Shown here piece by piece: positions 15,153 through 23,122 of a stretch of 31,187 nt of DNA (within the stretch, counting starts at the first letter, position 1; every line of letters begins with the position of its first letter). Source of the DNA: Pseudomonadota bacterium (GTDB lineage: Bacteria; Pseudomonadota; Alphaproteobacteria; Rhizobiales; Rhizobiaceae); assembly GCA_023399465.1 (NCBI GenBank), contig JAEWPB010000130.1, positions 1 to 31,187 on the forward strand, read 5' to 3'. The notes under the pieces are model-generated. The model was given only the letters and a program-made list of their open reading frames with translations. It ran no database searches and was not told the DNA's origin. Both the position numbers and the translations under genes were made by a program.

Positions 15153-15322
15153 TTAATAAAAGAGCGGGGGTGAGATAAGGCCCCCGATCGAAATTTCGCT
15201 CCTGAACGGGAGCCATATTCAAGCTGGCAGCCGGCGCATCGCCCGGCCTGCACGACCCGGAGCGCGGAAGCATGCTTGCCCGGTGCAAGTCATGCCCCGC
15301 TTGAGCCGCAAAGGACGGACCA

Positions 15323-15946
15323 ATGAAATATGCGCGTCATGCCGCGATCCTCGCCCTCGGAGTTGCCTTGGGCGTCGGATCATTGTTCATTCCCGAAAGC
15401 GTCACGGCAAATACCTCCCTGATGTCGCCCGCCGGGATCGAAGACCAGTTCCTCGGCGAAAGCGCCGCACCGGCGACCCTGATCGTCTATTCCTCGCCGA
15501 CCTGCAGTTACTGCATCGACTTCGAGAAGAACGTCCTGCCGCAACTGCAGGAAAAATACGTGGAGACCGGCAAGCTTCGTGTTTCGGTCCGGCCCTTCAT
15601 CCGCAATGCGGTCGATGCGGTCGTCTTCCAGGTGGCAAACAAGACCGGCAGCGAGAAATACCGCCAGACCACGGAAGCCTTCACGAATGGTTTCGACAGG
15701 CTTGCCGAAGCTGATGACGTGGAAGCCGTTCTGCGCGAAATCGCTGCGTCGCAGGGCGTCGAGGGCGATGCCTTCGACCAGGCCGTGGCCGATGACGATT
15801 ACTTCAGCAAGCTCAATGCAATGCGTGAGCAGGCAATCGAGAAATTCGGGGTGAAAGGCACTCCGACCTTCTTCCTCAATGGTGAGAGCTTCGAATTCGA
15901 CGGCAGCCTTGCGTCGATCGAAGCGGCTCTGGAGAAGGTCGGCTGA
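15323..15946 (+). CDS. DsbA-family thiol oxidoreductase
   Basis: The 207-residue protein starts with a signal or anchor helix (HAAILALGVALGVGSLF, residues 6-22) and continues as a thioredoxin-fold DsbA-like domain. The active site is CSYC (Cys61, Cys64) in VYSSPTCSYCIDFEK, and the cis-proline loop is VKGTPTFFLNGE. The domain length and the helical insert (DDVEAVLREIAASQGVEGDA) fit the DsbA/DSBA_5 group, which exchanges disulfides in the periplasm. No dsbB-like partner is present nearby. The start has AAAGGAC upstream. It stands alone between its divergent LysR regulator and a terminator. Confidence 0.9.
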   Translation: MKYARHAAILALGVALGVGSLFIPESVTANTSLMSPAGIEDQFLGESAAPATLIVYSSPTCSYCIDFEKNVLPQLQEKYVETGKLRVSVRPFIRNAVDAVVFQVANKTGSEKYRQTTEAFTNGFDRLAEADDVEAVLREIAASQGVEGDAFDQAVADDDYFSKLNAMREQAIEKFGVKGTPTFFLNGESFEFDGSLASIEAALEKVG

Positions 15947-15985
15947 CCATCCGGCCCGCCCGAAGACGAAATGTTTCGGGTCTGA

Positions 15986-16029
15986 CCGCTCGTCCGTCGG
16001 GAGTGTCTTTCCGACCGACGGGCGGTTTT
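15986..16029 (+). terminator. Intrinsic terminator after the DsbA-like gene
   Basis: The 15-base stretch at 15986-16000 (beginning CCGCTCGTCC) pairs with 16011-16025 (ending CGACGGGCGG), with one mismatch and one G-U pair, around a 10-base loop, and is followed by TTTT and C. It lies 40 bases after the stop codon. Confidence 0.75.
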
Positions 16030-16155
16030 CTCTCCTCAGGCCTGCGATCCCGATCGCGAATGTCCCGGTGTCATTGGACAATGGCGCCGGTTTTCTGTTA
16101 GACGCGCCGCAAGTCGCGCGCCTATCTTCTGAGTCGCGCCAAGAGTGCGCCAGAT

Positions 16156-17043
16156 ATGACAGTCATTACCAGTGCCCCCGCACGCAACCATCTGGCGCTA
16201 GCCGCCTTGATCGTCGGGGGGATCGCCATCGGCGGCTCGCCGATCTTCGTCAAGTTCTCGGAGGTCGGCCCGATTGCCACGGCCTTCTGGCGCGTCGGCC
16301 TGGCTTTCCTGCCATTCTTCATCCTGTCGCAGGTCGGCAGCAAGGCCCCCGCCGACGCCGCGCCAGCAGGGTTCCGTGATCGGGCATTGCTGGTGTTGCC
16401 GGGCATATTCCTGGCGATCGACCTCGTCGCCTGGCATCTGGCCCTGGACATGACCTCAGTCGCCAACGCGACGCTGCTGTCCAACCTGGCGCCGATCTTC
16501 GTCACGCTCGGCTCCTGGATCCTGTTCCGCACTGCGGTCAGCCGGATATTCATCACCGGCCTGATGACCGCACTGGTCGGCGTGATCGTTCTCAAGGGCG
16601 GGCCGCTTTCGCTGGCCGACGGCCATCTCGCCGGTGATGCGACCTCGATCCTCGCATCGATGTTCTATGCCGGCTACATCCTGGCGCTCGGGCAGTTGCG
16701 AGCGAAGTTCTCCACCAGCCGGATCATGATCTGGTCGACCTTTTCCGCGGCCGTCTGCGTCCTACCCGCGGCCCTGCTTCTCGAAAGCAACGTGCTGCCG
16801 GTGACGCTCTTCGGCTGGGCAATGGTGGTCGGGCTGGCGATGATCAGCCATGCCTCCGGACAGGCGATGATCGTCTATGCGCTGGCCTATCTGCCGCCGG
16901 CACTGTCCTCGCTGACCCTGCTGCTGCAACCGGTCGTCGCCGCCGTCCTCGCATGGGCATTGCTCAACGAGCCGGTCGGCGTGATGCAGGCAATCGGCGG
17001 CGCTATCGTTCTGCTCGGCATTCTCATCGCGCGCCGGGGCTGA
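16156..17043 (+). CDS. DMT-superfamily (EamA) transporter
   Basis: The 295-residue membrane protein has about ten hydrophobic segments in two EamA repeats (residues 12-150 and 160-293). Characteristic stretches are IGGSPIFVKFSEVGPIATAF WRVGLAF in the first repeat, the SVANATLLSNLAPIFVTLGS element at its end, and YLPPALSSLTLLLQPVVAAV plus NEPVGVMQAIGGAIVLLGI in the second. Such proteins export or exchange small metabolites, often amino acids; the substrate is unknown. The ribosome site is weak. The gene is separated from the dsbA-like gene by a terminator and is convergent with the tetR gene 27 bases away. Confidence 0.9.
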   Translation: MTVITSAPARNHLALAALIVGGIAIGGSPIFVKFSEVGPIATAFWRVGLAFLPFFILSQVGSKAPADAAPAGFRDRALLVLPGIFLAIDLVAWHLALDMTSVANATLLSNLAPIFVTLGSWILFRTAVSRIFITGLMTALVGVIVLKGGPLSLADGHLAGDATSILASMFYAGYILALGQLRAKFSTSRIMIWSTFSAAVCVLPAALLLESNVLPVTLFGWAMVVGLAMISHASGQAMIVYALAYLPPALSSLTLLLQPVVAAVLAWALLNEPVGVMQAIGGAIVLLGILIARRG

Positions 17044-17070
17044 GCGTCCCGGTCCCGCGATTGATACCGA

Positions 17071-17757
17071 TTATCCGGCGGGCGTGGCGGACTTCGCCGC
17101 GGCCTCGTTTGCCGCCATGAAGCGCTCGACGAATTTTCGATAGGGCGCGATTTCACTTTCCGACGGCTCGACGCCGGTGAATGTCAGCAGGTAGGAGCGC
17201 AGGTGCGACATGCGCGTCGCGAGACTTTCCTGAACGTCGAGAGTGTAGTGGCCGACCTGGGTGAAATAGAGCACGCGCGCACGTGTGAAGGCTTCCTCGT
17301 CGGCGTAGTCATAGCGCATGAACATGCGGGTCAGCGCCTCGATTCGCTGACTGTCGGCCTGGTCGACAACCGAGCGGACCCGCGGATCACGCCTGGCCCA
17401 GTAACGCACGGCGGTGTCGAGATGCGGATCATAGAGGCTCTCATCGACCCAGCACTCGAAAACACTGCAGAGCGCTCGGTTGATCGAGGGTGCGGGGCGC
17501 ATGGCGCGCTCGATGATCGGGCCGGTGTTCTTGCGCAGCCAGTGCTCGAGCAACTGGTCCTGGAGATCCTGGACACTGTCGAACAGCCAGTAGAAGCTCG
17601 ATCGTGATACGCCGAGCTTCTTCGCCATCACCTGGACCTTGACCTGATCGATACCCTCCGACACGAGGGCCGCGATCGCCAGGTTGATCCAGTCTTCCCT
17701 GGATGTGCGGTTGCCGGTCTCGCTCGCAGCCCCGGCATCGTCCTCACGAAGTCCCAT
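17071..17757 (-). CDS. TetR-family transcriptional regulator
   Basis: The 228-residue protein has a TetR DNA-binding domain at about residues 19-66 (INLAIAALVSEGIDQVKVQV, MAKKLGVSRSSFYWLFDSVQ) and an all-helical ligand domain. The ligand domain shows YDPHLDTAVRYWARRDPRVR, typical of one TetR subgroup with uncharacterised effectors. The start at 17757 follows GGAGAA; the frame continues to 17937 upstream but without a ribosome site and across an operator. It is divergent from soxBDAG, and two near-identical palindromes lie in the shared control region, so it probably represses sox genes and itself. The likely effector is sarcosine or a related methylated amine; this is inference. Confidence 0.92.
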   Translation of the reverse strand: MGLREDDAGAASETGNRTSREDWINLAIAALVSEGIDQVKVQVMAKKLGVSRSSFYWLFDSVQDLQDQLLEHWLRKNTGPIIERAMRPAPSINRALCSVFECWVDESLYDPHLDTAVRYWARRDPRVRSVVDQADSQRIEALTRMFMRYDYADEEAFTRARVLYFTQVGHYTLDVQESLATRMSHLRSYLLTFTGVEPSESEIAPYRKFVERFMAANEAAAKSATPAG

Positions 17758-17828
17758 CGATTTTTCTCCAGCCGGTTGACCCTTAGCTGTTCCGTGTCCG
17801 GGCGACAAGCAGCGGCTTTCAGCCGATC

Positions 17829-17848
17829 TCTGGACATGTTTGTCCAGA
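17829..17848. promoter_or_regulatory. TetR operator candidate 1 (perfect palindrome)
   Basis: TCTGGACA (17829-17836), spacer TGTT, TGTCCAGA (17841-17848): a perfect 8-4-8 inverted repeat 72-91 bases upstream of the tetR start. Size and symmetry are typical of TetR operators. Confidence 0.65.
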
Positions 17849-18004
17849 AGTCCTGGCGCCATATGAGGGACGGACTCGCCATTGAGCCATTCCTGCGATG
17901 GCTCCCGATCCCAGAAATGCCACGTTTCGCCGTTCATCTGTAGCTCAAAGCTCCGTATATATCCTTGGAGCAGCTGTGATCTCCGGCGCAGAAAATCGAT
18001 TGTT

Positions 18005-18024
18005 TCTGGACATATGTGTCTATA
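18005..18024. promoter_or_regulatory. TetR operator candidate 2 (near-copy)
   Basis: TCTGGACA (18005-18012), spacer TATG, TGTCTATA (18017-18024): same left arm and spacer length as operator 1, right arm matching at six of eight bases. It lies 126-145 bases before soxB, over the possible sox promoter. Confidence 0.6.
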
Positions 18025-18149
18025 TGCTCTACGCGAATCCCTAAAATGAGACCCGCCTGCAACGGGCGTGGTTGACCGGAGGCGGCGGCGAGTCCGCCGT
18101 CTCCGGTCAACCTGTAAGAATCAACGGCTGCCGATATCGGAATGACCAC

Positions 18150-19403
18150 ATGACCCGCCACTATTCCGCGTTTTCCGTCTTCAAGGAGGGGCTCGCCAAC
18201 CAGCAGGGCTGGCAGAAGGCCTGGCGCTCGCCGGAACCGAAATCGCGCTACGACGTGGTGATCATAGGCGGTGGCGGTCATGGTCTGGCAACGGCCTACT
18301 ATCTCGCGAAAACCCACGGCATCACAAATGTGGCAGTGATCGAGAAGGGCTGGCTGGGGGGCGGCAATACCGGCCGTAACACCACGGCCATCCGTTCGAA
18401 CTATTTCTTCCCGGAAAGTGCTGCTCTCTACGAGATGGCGCTGAAGCTCTACGAGAAGCTTTCGCGTGAACTGAACTACAACATCATGCTGTCGCAACGC
18501 GGCGTTCTCACTCTTGCCCATAGCCCGGCGGAGATGGAAATTGCCGCGCGCACCGTCAATGCGATGCAGATCAACGGTGTCGATGCCGAGATTTTCTCGC
18601 TCGATGACGTCAAACGGGTCGTGCCGATCTACAATTTCGCCCCCGATGCCCGCTATCCCGTCTATGGCGGCGTGTGGCAGGGGCGGGCCGGCACGGCGCG
18701 CCACGACGCGATCGCCTGGGGTTATGCGCGCGCCGCCGATCGCCTCGGCGTCGACATCATCCAGAGCTGCGAGGTCAAGGACTTCATCATCGAAGGCGGG
18801 CGTTGCCGCGGGGTGGAAACCACGAAGGGCACCATTCGCGCCGACCGCATCGGCATGGCGGTTGCAGGGCATTCTTCGGTGCTGGGACAGAAGGCAGGGT
18901 TCCGCCTGCCGATCACCTCATATGCTCTGCAAGCCTGCGTTTCCGAGCCGGTCAAGCCGGTGCTCGATACCATCGTGCTCTCGCCAGCAGCCGGCACCTA
19001 TCTCAGCCAGTCGGACAAGGGGGAGATGGTGATCGGGGGTGGTCTCGACCGTGTGCCTTCCTATGGCCAGCGCGGCAACCTGCCGACGCTCGAAACGGTG
19101 ATTTCGGGAATGCTCGAGATGTTCCCGTCTTTCCGCCAGTTGCGGTTGATGCGGCAGTGGGGCGGCATCGTCGATGTCACACCTGATTCCTCGCCGATCA
19201 TCGGCGAAAGCCCGCTGCCGAACCTGTTCCTCGATTGCGGCTGGGGCACGGGCGGGTTCAAGGCAATCCCCGCCGGCGGTACGCTGCTGGCCCATCTGCT
19301 GGCGACCGGCAAGCACCATGACGTCAGCCGTCCCTTCGACCTCGACCGTTTCGTCACCGGACGCCTCATCGACGAGGCAGCCGGATCCGGCATCGCCCAC
19401 TGA
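18150..19403 (+). CDS. soxB: Heterotetrameric sarcosine oxidase, beta subunit
   Basis: The 417-residue flavoprotein begins MTRHYSAFSVFKEGLANQ and has the FAD fold YDVVIIGGGGHGLATAYYLA (34-53), the GGGNTGRNTT motif, and the GTARHDA segment with His185, which corresponds to the histidine that binds FMN covalently in known SoxB proteins. The C-terminal DCGWGTGGFKAIPAGG closes the FAD site. With SoxA, SoxD and SoxG it oxidatively demethylates sarcosine to glycine, formaldehyde (or methylene-tetrahydrofolate) and peroxide. The ATG at 18150 gives the family-standard N-terminus; an earlier in-frame start at 18072 would add 26 unlike residues. N-methylglutamate dehydrogenase is a related possibility, but no gmaS or mgs genes are nearby. 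Confidence 0.93.
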   Translation: MTRHYSAFSVFKEGLANQQGWQKAWRSPEPKSRYDVVIIGGGGHGLATAYYLAKTHGITNVAVIEKGWLGGGNTGRNTTAIRSNYFFPESAALYEMALKLYEKLSRELNYNIMLSQRGVLTLAHSPAEMEIAARTVNAMQINGVDAEIFSLDDVKRVVPIYNFAPDARYPVYGGVWQGRAGTARHDAIAWGYARAADRLGVDIIQSCEVKDFIIEGGRCRGVETTKGTIRADRIGMAVAGHSSVLGQKAGFRLPITSYALQACVSEPVKPVLDTIVLSPAAGTYLSQSDKGEMVIGGGLDRVPSYGQRGNLPTLETVISGMLEMFPSFRQLRLMRQWGGIVDVTPDSSPIIGESPLPNLFLDCGWGTGGFKAIPAGGTLLAHLLATGKHHDVSRPFDLDRFVTGRLIDEAAGSGIAH

Positions 19404-19414
19404 AGGATCAAACG

Positions 19415-19684
19415 ATGCAGCTCTTTCCCTGTCCCTTCTGTGGCCCGCGGGCCGAAACCGAGTTCCACTTCGGCGGAGATCTGGGCAATGTCCGGCCGGA
19501 AGGGTTTGATGCCGTCAGCGCCGAGCGCTGGTCCGATTATCTCTACATGCGCAACAACCCCAAGGGGGCGGCCAACGAGATCTGGATGCACATGACCTGC
19601 GGCGAGGTCTTCCGCATGGAACGCGATACCGTCAATCACAGCATAGCGCTTTCGGCGGCGCTCGCGCCGGAGGGCGAGGCATGA
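19415..19684 (+). CDS. soxD: Sarcosine oxidase, delta subunit
   Basis: The 89-residue protein is the small zinc-binding subunit. It shows CPFCGPR near the start (Cys6, Cys9), FHFGGD, the middle ERWSDYLYMRNNPKG that is diagnostic for SoxD, and HMTCGEVF (His59, Cys62) near the end; the two cysteine and histidine pairs are the usual zinc ligands. It bridges subunits in the complex. It starts 11 bases after the soxB stop and its stop overlaps the soxA start (ATGA), so translation is coupled. Confidence 0.95.
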   Translation: MQLFPCPFCGPRAETEFHFGGDLGNVRPEGFDAVSAERWSDYLYMRNNPKGAANEIWMHMTCGEVFRMERDTVNHSIALSAALAPEGEA

Positions 19685-22554
19685 CATCCTGGCGATTGAA
19701 AGAAGGCGGCGAGATCGATCGGTCGCGGCCGCTGCGCTTCACGTTCGACGGCTTGGCCGTGGAAGGTTTTGCCGGCGACACCATCGCATCGGCCCTGCTT
19801 GCGAGCGGCGTTTCGATCGTCGGGCGCAGCTTCAAGTATCACCGTCCGCGCGGCCTTTGGGGCGCGGGCGTCGAGGAGCCGAATGCCCTGGTCGACGTCG
19901 GTGGCGCGACGTTCATGCCGAACACGCGGGCGACCACGGAGGCGGCCGCCGAGGGCCTGCGCGTGCGCAGCGTCAACAGCGTTCCCTCGGCGCAAAATGA
20001 TCGCAATGCCATTCTCGATCGGTTCGCCCGCTTCATTCCGGCGGCGTTCTACTACAAGACCTTCATGTTCCCGGACTGGCACCTGTTCGAGCCGCGCATT
20101 CGCGCCATGGCCGGGCTTGGCCGCCTCGATCCCGAGGTGACTGGCCCAGACCATGCCGAGCAGATCAACCACCATTGCGACCTGCTCGTCGTCGGCGCCG
20201 GTCCGGCCGGTCTTTCGGCCGCGCTGAAGGCCGCCGAAGCCGGGCTCAAGGTCGTGATCTGCGACGAGAAGGAGCGGACGGGCGGCAGCCTGCTGCATCG
20301 CGCTGCCTCGATCGATGGCATGGACGGCGTGGCGTGGGCGCTGGCGGCGACCGAAAGGCTTGTCGCGCTCGGCGCCAGGGTCCTGACTGCGACCACTGCG
20401 TTCGGTGTCTACGATCATCTCCTCGTCGCGCTTAACCAGCGGCAGGGCGAGGGCAAGGCCGACCGGCTGTGGCGGGTGCGGCCAAAGCGGGTGGTGCTTG
20501 CCACCGGCGCGCTGGAACGGCCACTGCCGTTCGCCAACAACGATCTTCCCGGGGTGATGTCTGCCGAAGCAGCACTCGTCTATCTCAAGCGTTACGGCGT
20601 GGTCGCCGGCCGCAGGATCGTGGTCGCCACCAACAACGGCCTGGCGCATGAGACGGCGGTCGCGCTCGCGGCTGCCGGTGCCGAAGTGACGCTGGTGGAC
20701 TACCGCCCGCAGGTCGACGCGCATCTGCCCGGCGTCTCGGTGCTCGTCGGGCGTAGCGTGGCGCGGGCCGAGGGGCGCAATGGCGTCGAGGCCGTGCATC
20801 TTTCCGACGGCACGGTGCTGCCCGCCGATGCGCTGCTGGTCTCGGGCGGTTTCACGCCCACCGTCCATCTCTATTGCCAGGCGCAGGGCAAGCTGGAATG
20901 GCGCGACGACCTGCTGGCCTTCGTGCCCGGACGCCCGGTCGAAGGGGTCGCGGTCGTAGGTGCGGCAGCCGGGTATTTCACGCTTTCGGCAGTTCTGAAG
21001 AGCAGCGCCGAAGCGGCTAGCGCCACCGGGGTGCGGACTGACGAATTCGCATCGGCGACCGGCGACGACCGTACCGTCGGTATCGTGGCCGCCTGGCCGC
21101 GCCCGAAGATGAAGGGTCGGGTGTGGATCGACCTCCAGAACGACGTTACCGCCAAGGACGTCGAACTGGCAGCGCGGGAAAATTTCGTCTCGGTCGAGCA
21201 TTTGAAGCGCTACACCACGCTTGGCATGGCGACCGACCAGGGCAAGACCTCCAATGTCAACGGCCTGGCGCTGATGGCCGAGATCACCGGCAAGCGCATT
21301 CCCGAGGTCGGCACCACCACCTATCGCCCGCCGTTCACGCCGGTGCCGTTCACGTCGCTGGCAGGCGCCCGCTCGGGCATCCTGATGAACCCGGTGCGCC
21401 GGTTGCCGCTCGAGGCGGAACACCGTGCCGACGGGGCGGTGTTCCGCGAATATGGCGGCTGGCTGCGTCCGGCCTGGTACGGTGCCGGCGATCCCGACAC
21501 CCGGATCGCCGAAGAGGCGCTTCGGGCGCGTCAGGGCGTGGCGCTGTTCGACGGCACGCCGCTCGGCAAGATCGAGGTGATCGGTCCGCAGGCAGCGGAG
21601 TTCATGGACTTCGTCCACTACAACACCATGTCGACCCTGAAGCCGGGCCGTTGCCGCTACGGCCTCATTCTCACCGAAGGCGGGATCGTCTATGACGACG
21701 GCGTGCTGGTGCGGCTCGACGACAATCGCTTCGTCGTGTCCTGCTCGTCGTCGCATGTCGCCGGCGTGCATGGTTTGCTGGAGGAGTGGCGGCAGGACCG
21801 CTTCGACCGGAGCAAGGTGTTCATCCACAATGCCACGGCCGAAACGGCGACACTGACGGTCAGCGGCCCGAAATCGAAGGCGCTCCTGGAGAAGGTCGAT
21901 CTCGGCCTGTCGCTCGATGATGCGGCGCTGCCGCATATGGCGACCGCCTATGGCCGCTTCGGCGATCTGCCGATCCGCGTCACCCGCGTGAGCTTCACCG
22001 GTGATCGCTCCTACGAGATTTCCGTCCGCGCCGACCGTGCCGGGGAACTCTGGGCGCGGCTCAAGGAGGAGGGGCGGAGCTTCAACGCGGTGCTGCTCGG
22101 CGCCGAGGCGTTGATGATCCTGCGCGCGGAAAAGGGCTATATCGTCGTCGGCAAGGATAGCGACGGCACCAGCCGCCCGATGGATTTCGGGCTGACCGCG
22201 CCGCTCGCCCGGAAGAAGGCGGAGTTCATCGGAAAACGCTCGCTGCTGATGGCGGAGGCTCAAGACGAGGACCGCAAGCAGTTCGTCGGGCTCGAGGTGG
22301 TCGACGGCGGTGAGCCGCTTACGACCGGCGCGCACGGCGTGGAGCGAACTGCGGCCGGGGTGCGCAGCATCGGCTATGTCACGTCGAGCTATGCAAGCCC
22401 GACGCTCAAGCGGCCGATCGCGCTTGGCCTGATCGAACGCGGCCTGTCGCGCCACGGCGATATCATCGATATCCAGCATCTCGGGAAGATAAGGCAGGCG
22501 CGGATCGTTGCCCCTTGCGCCCTCGATCCGGAAGGAGCCCGCCTCAATGGCTGA
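19681..22554 (+). CDS. soxA: Sarcosine oxidase, alpha subunit
   Basis: The 957-residue subunit has an N-terminal BFD/ferredoxin-like region (residues 15-85, with FTFDGLAVEGFAGDTIASAL and HRPRGLWGAG), a nucleotide-binding domain (from 166: CDLLVVGAGPAGLSAALKAA), a linker region that carries VLATGALERPLPFANNDLPG and VSVEHLKRYTTLGMATDQGK-like stretches, and a C-terminal GCV_T (aminomethyltransferase) domain from about 575 to 950 (GAEALMILRAEKGYIVVGKD). The last domain moves the methyl carbon to tetrahydrofolate. This is the normal SoxA length. It overlaps soxD by four bases and soxG by eight, so all are one coupled operon. A long antisense frame over this gene is a shadow. Confidence 0.95.
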   Translation: MTSWRLKEGGEIDRSRPLRFTFDGLAVEGFAGDTIASALLASGVSIVGRSFKYHRPRGLWGAGVEEPNALVDVGGATFMPNTRATTEAAAEGLRVRSVNSVPSAQNDRNAILDRFARFIPAAFYYKTFMFPDWHLFEPRIRAMAGLGRLDPEVTGPDHAEQINHHCDLLVVGAGPAGLSAALKAAEAGLKVVICDEKERTGGSLLHRAASIDGMDGVAWALAATERLVALGARVLTATTAFGVYDHLLVALNQRQGEGKADRLWRVRPKRVVLATGALERPLPFANNDLPGVMSAEAALVYLKRYGVVAGRRIVVATNNGLAHETAVALAAAGAEVTLVDYRPQVDAHLPGVSVLVGRSVARAEGRNGVEAVHLSDGTVLPADALLVSGGFTPTVHLYCQAQGKLEWRDDLLAFVPGRPVEGVAVVGAAAGYFTLSAVLKSSAEAASATGVRTDEFASATGDDRTVGIVAAWPRPKMKGRVWIDLQNDVTAKDVELAARENFVSVEHLKRYTTLGMATDQGKTSNVNGLALMAEITGKRIPEVGTTTYRPPFTPVPFTSLAGARSGILMNPVRRLPLEAEHRADGAVFREYGGWLRPAWYGAGDPDTRIAEEALRARQGVALFDGTPLGKIEVIGPQAAEFMDFVHYNTMSTLKPGRCRYGLILTEGGIVYDDGVLVRLDDNRFVVSCSSSHVAGVHGLLEEWRQDRFDRSKVFIHNATAETATLTVSGPKSKALLEKVDLGLSLDDAALPHMATAYGRFGDLPIRVTRVSFTGDRSYEISVRADRAGELWARLKEEGRSFNAVLLGAEALMILRAEKGYIVVGKDSDGTSRPMDFGLTAPLARKKAEFIGKRSLLMAEAQDEDRKQFVGLEVVDGGEPLTTGAHGVERTAAGVRSIGYVTSSYASPTLKRPIALGLIERGLSRHGDIIDIQHLGKIRQARIVAPCALDPEGARLNG

Positions 22555-23089
22555 CCTTGCACTTGACCATGCGAAGAAATGGCCGCCGCTGCCGGACTGG
22601 GAAAACGCGGTGCTGGCCGGGGACGGCATCACCTTGCGCAGCGTAACCGGGTTGAGCCAGCACCTCGTGAGCGGCGATCTCAAGGCCTTCGCCTCGGCCC
22701 ACGGAACGGGTGAAGGCGTGGGTGCACTCGGGCTTGCATCGGGAACGCCCTATGCCGCCCGCATGGCGCGTGACCGGATGGTCGTGATCGGCATCGATGA
22801 TGCCGCCTTGCGTCCCGGCTGGGACGACGCCGGATTCGCGGTGACGCCGATGGGCGGGGCGCTACATGTCTTCGAATTCAGCGGGCCGCAAGTAATGGAT
22901 CTCGTGGCCCGTGCCGCGGTCATCGATCCACAAAATCCGGGCCCTTGCGCCGCGGTCAGCTTTGCCGGAGTGACAAGCTGCCTCTACCGTTTCGAGAACG
23001 AAGACACGCTTCGACTGCATCTCGACCGGGGCCTTGCTGGCTACATCTGGTCATGGTGCGAGGCGCAACCGCTGTTTCAGGAAAAATGA
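22547..23089 (+). CDS. soxG: Sarcosine oxidase, gamma subunit
   Basis: The 180-residue product matches SoxG in position and form: HLVSGDLKAF near the start, the central LRPGWDDAGFAVTPM-like strand region, and FAGVTSCLYRFENEDTLRLH, DRGLAGYIWSWCEAQ at the end. The subunit has a fold related to the GCV_T domain and completes the complex. It diverges most among family members, so identification leans on gene order. The start at 22547 has AAGGAG nine bases upstream and overlaps the soxA stop; the frame extends back to 22508 without support. A dyad just after its stop probably ends the operon. Confidence 0.88.
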   Translation: MADLALDHAKKWPPLPDWENAVLAGDGITLRSVTGLSQHLVSGDLKAFASAHGTGEGVGALGLASGTPYAARMARDRMVVIGIDDAALRPGWDDAGFAVTPMGGALHVFEFSGPQVMDLVARAAVIDPQNPGPCAAVSFAGVTSCLYRFENEDTLRLHLDRGLAGYIWSWCEAQPLFQEK

Positions 23090-23098
23090 CCAGTTTCC

Positions 23099-23122
23099 GA
23101 GCGGATCGCATGCGGTCCGCTC
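23099..23122. terminator. Dyad after soxG, overlapping end of RES toxin gene
   Basis: GAGCGGATCGCA (23099-23110) is followed directly by TGCGGTCCGCTC (23111-23122), a 12-bp near-perfect dyad (one G-U position) followed by AGGTTTTC. It likely ends the sox operon and may act for the convergent toxin gene as well, whose stop codon it touches. Confidence 0.6.

Larger units (their letters stand above)
17758..18149. promoter_or_regulatory. Divergent tetR-soxB control region
   Basis: This 392-base stretch has no credible gene, although the tetR frame is open through about half of it. It holds two palindromes with the core GGACA-N4-TGTC, an AT-rich patch around 17955-17965 (TATATATCC between CTCC and GGAG arms), and a TTGTTT (18000-18005) and TATATG (18021-18026) pair with a 15-base spacer that may be the sox promoter. 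The second palindrome overlaps it. Confidence 0.6.

Noticed and set aside
16086..16112. TTGGAC-type promoter before the EamA transporter
   Set aside because: Only the -35 is passable. The expected -10 position does not match.
18142..18153. Three-codon mini-frame (ATG ACC ACA TGA) overlapping the soxB start
   Set aside because: Too short to judge. No leader-peptide features such as repeated codons or a linked hairpin are visible.
19636..22683. A 1015-codon open frame on the minus strand across soxD, soxA and soxG
   Set aside because: It mirrors soxA, whose domains are unmistakable. The long antisense frame is a by-product of GC-rich codon bias, and its translation shows no domain and is rich in Arg, His and Gly.
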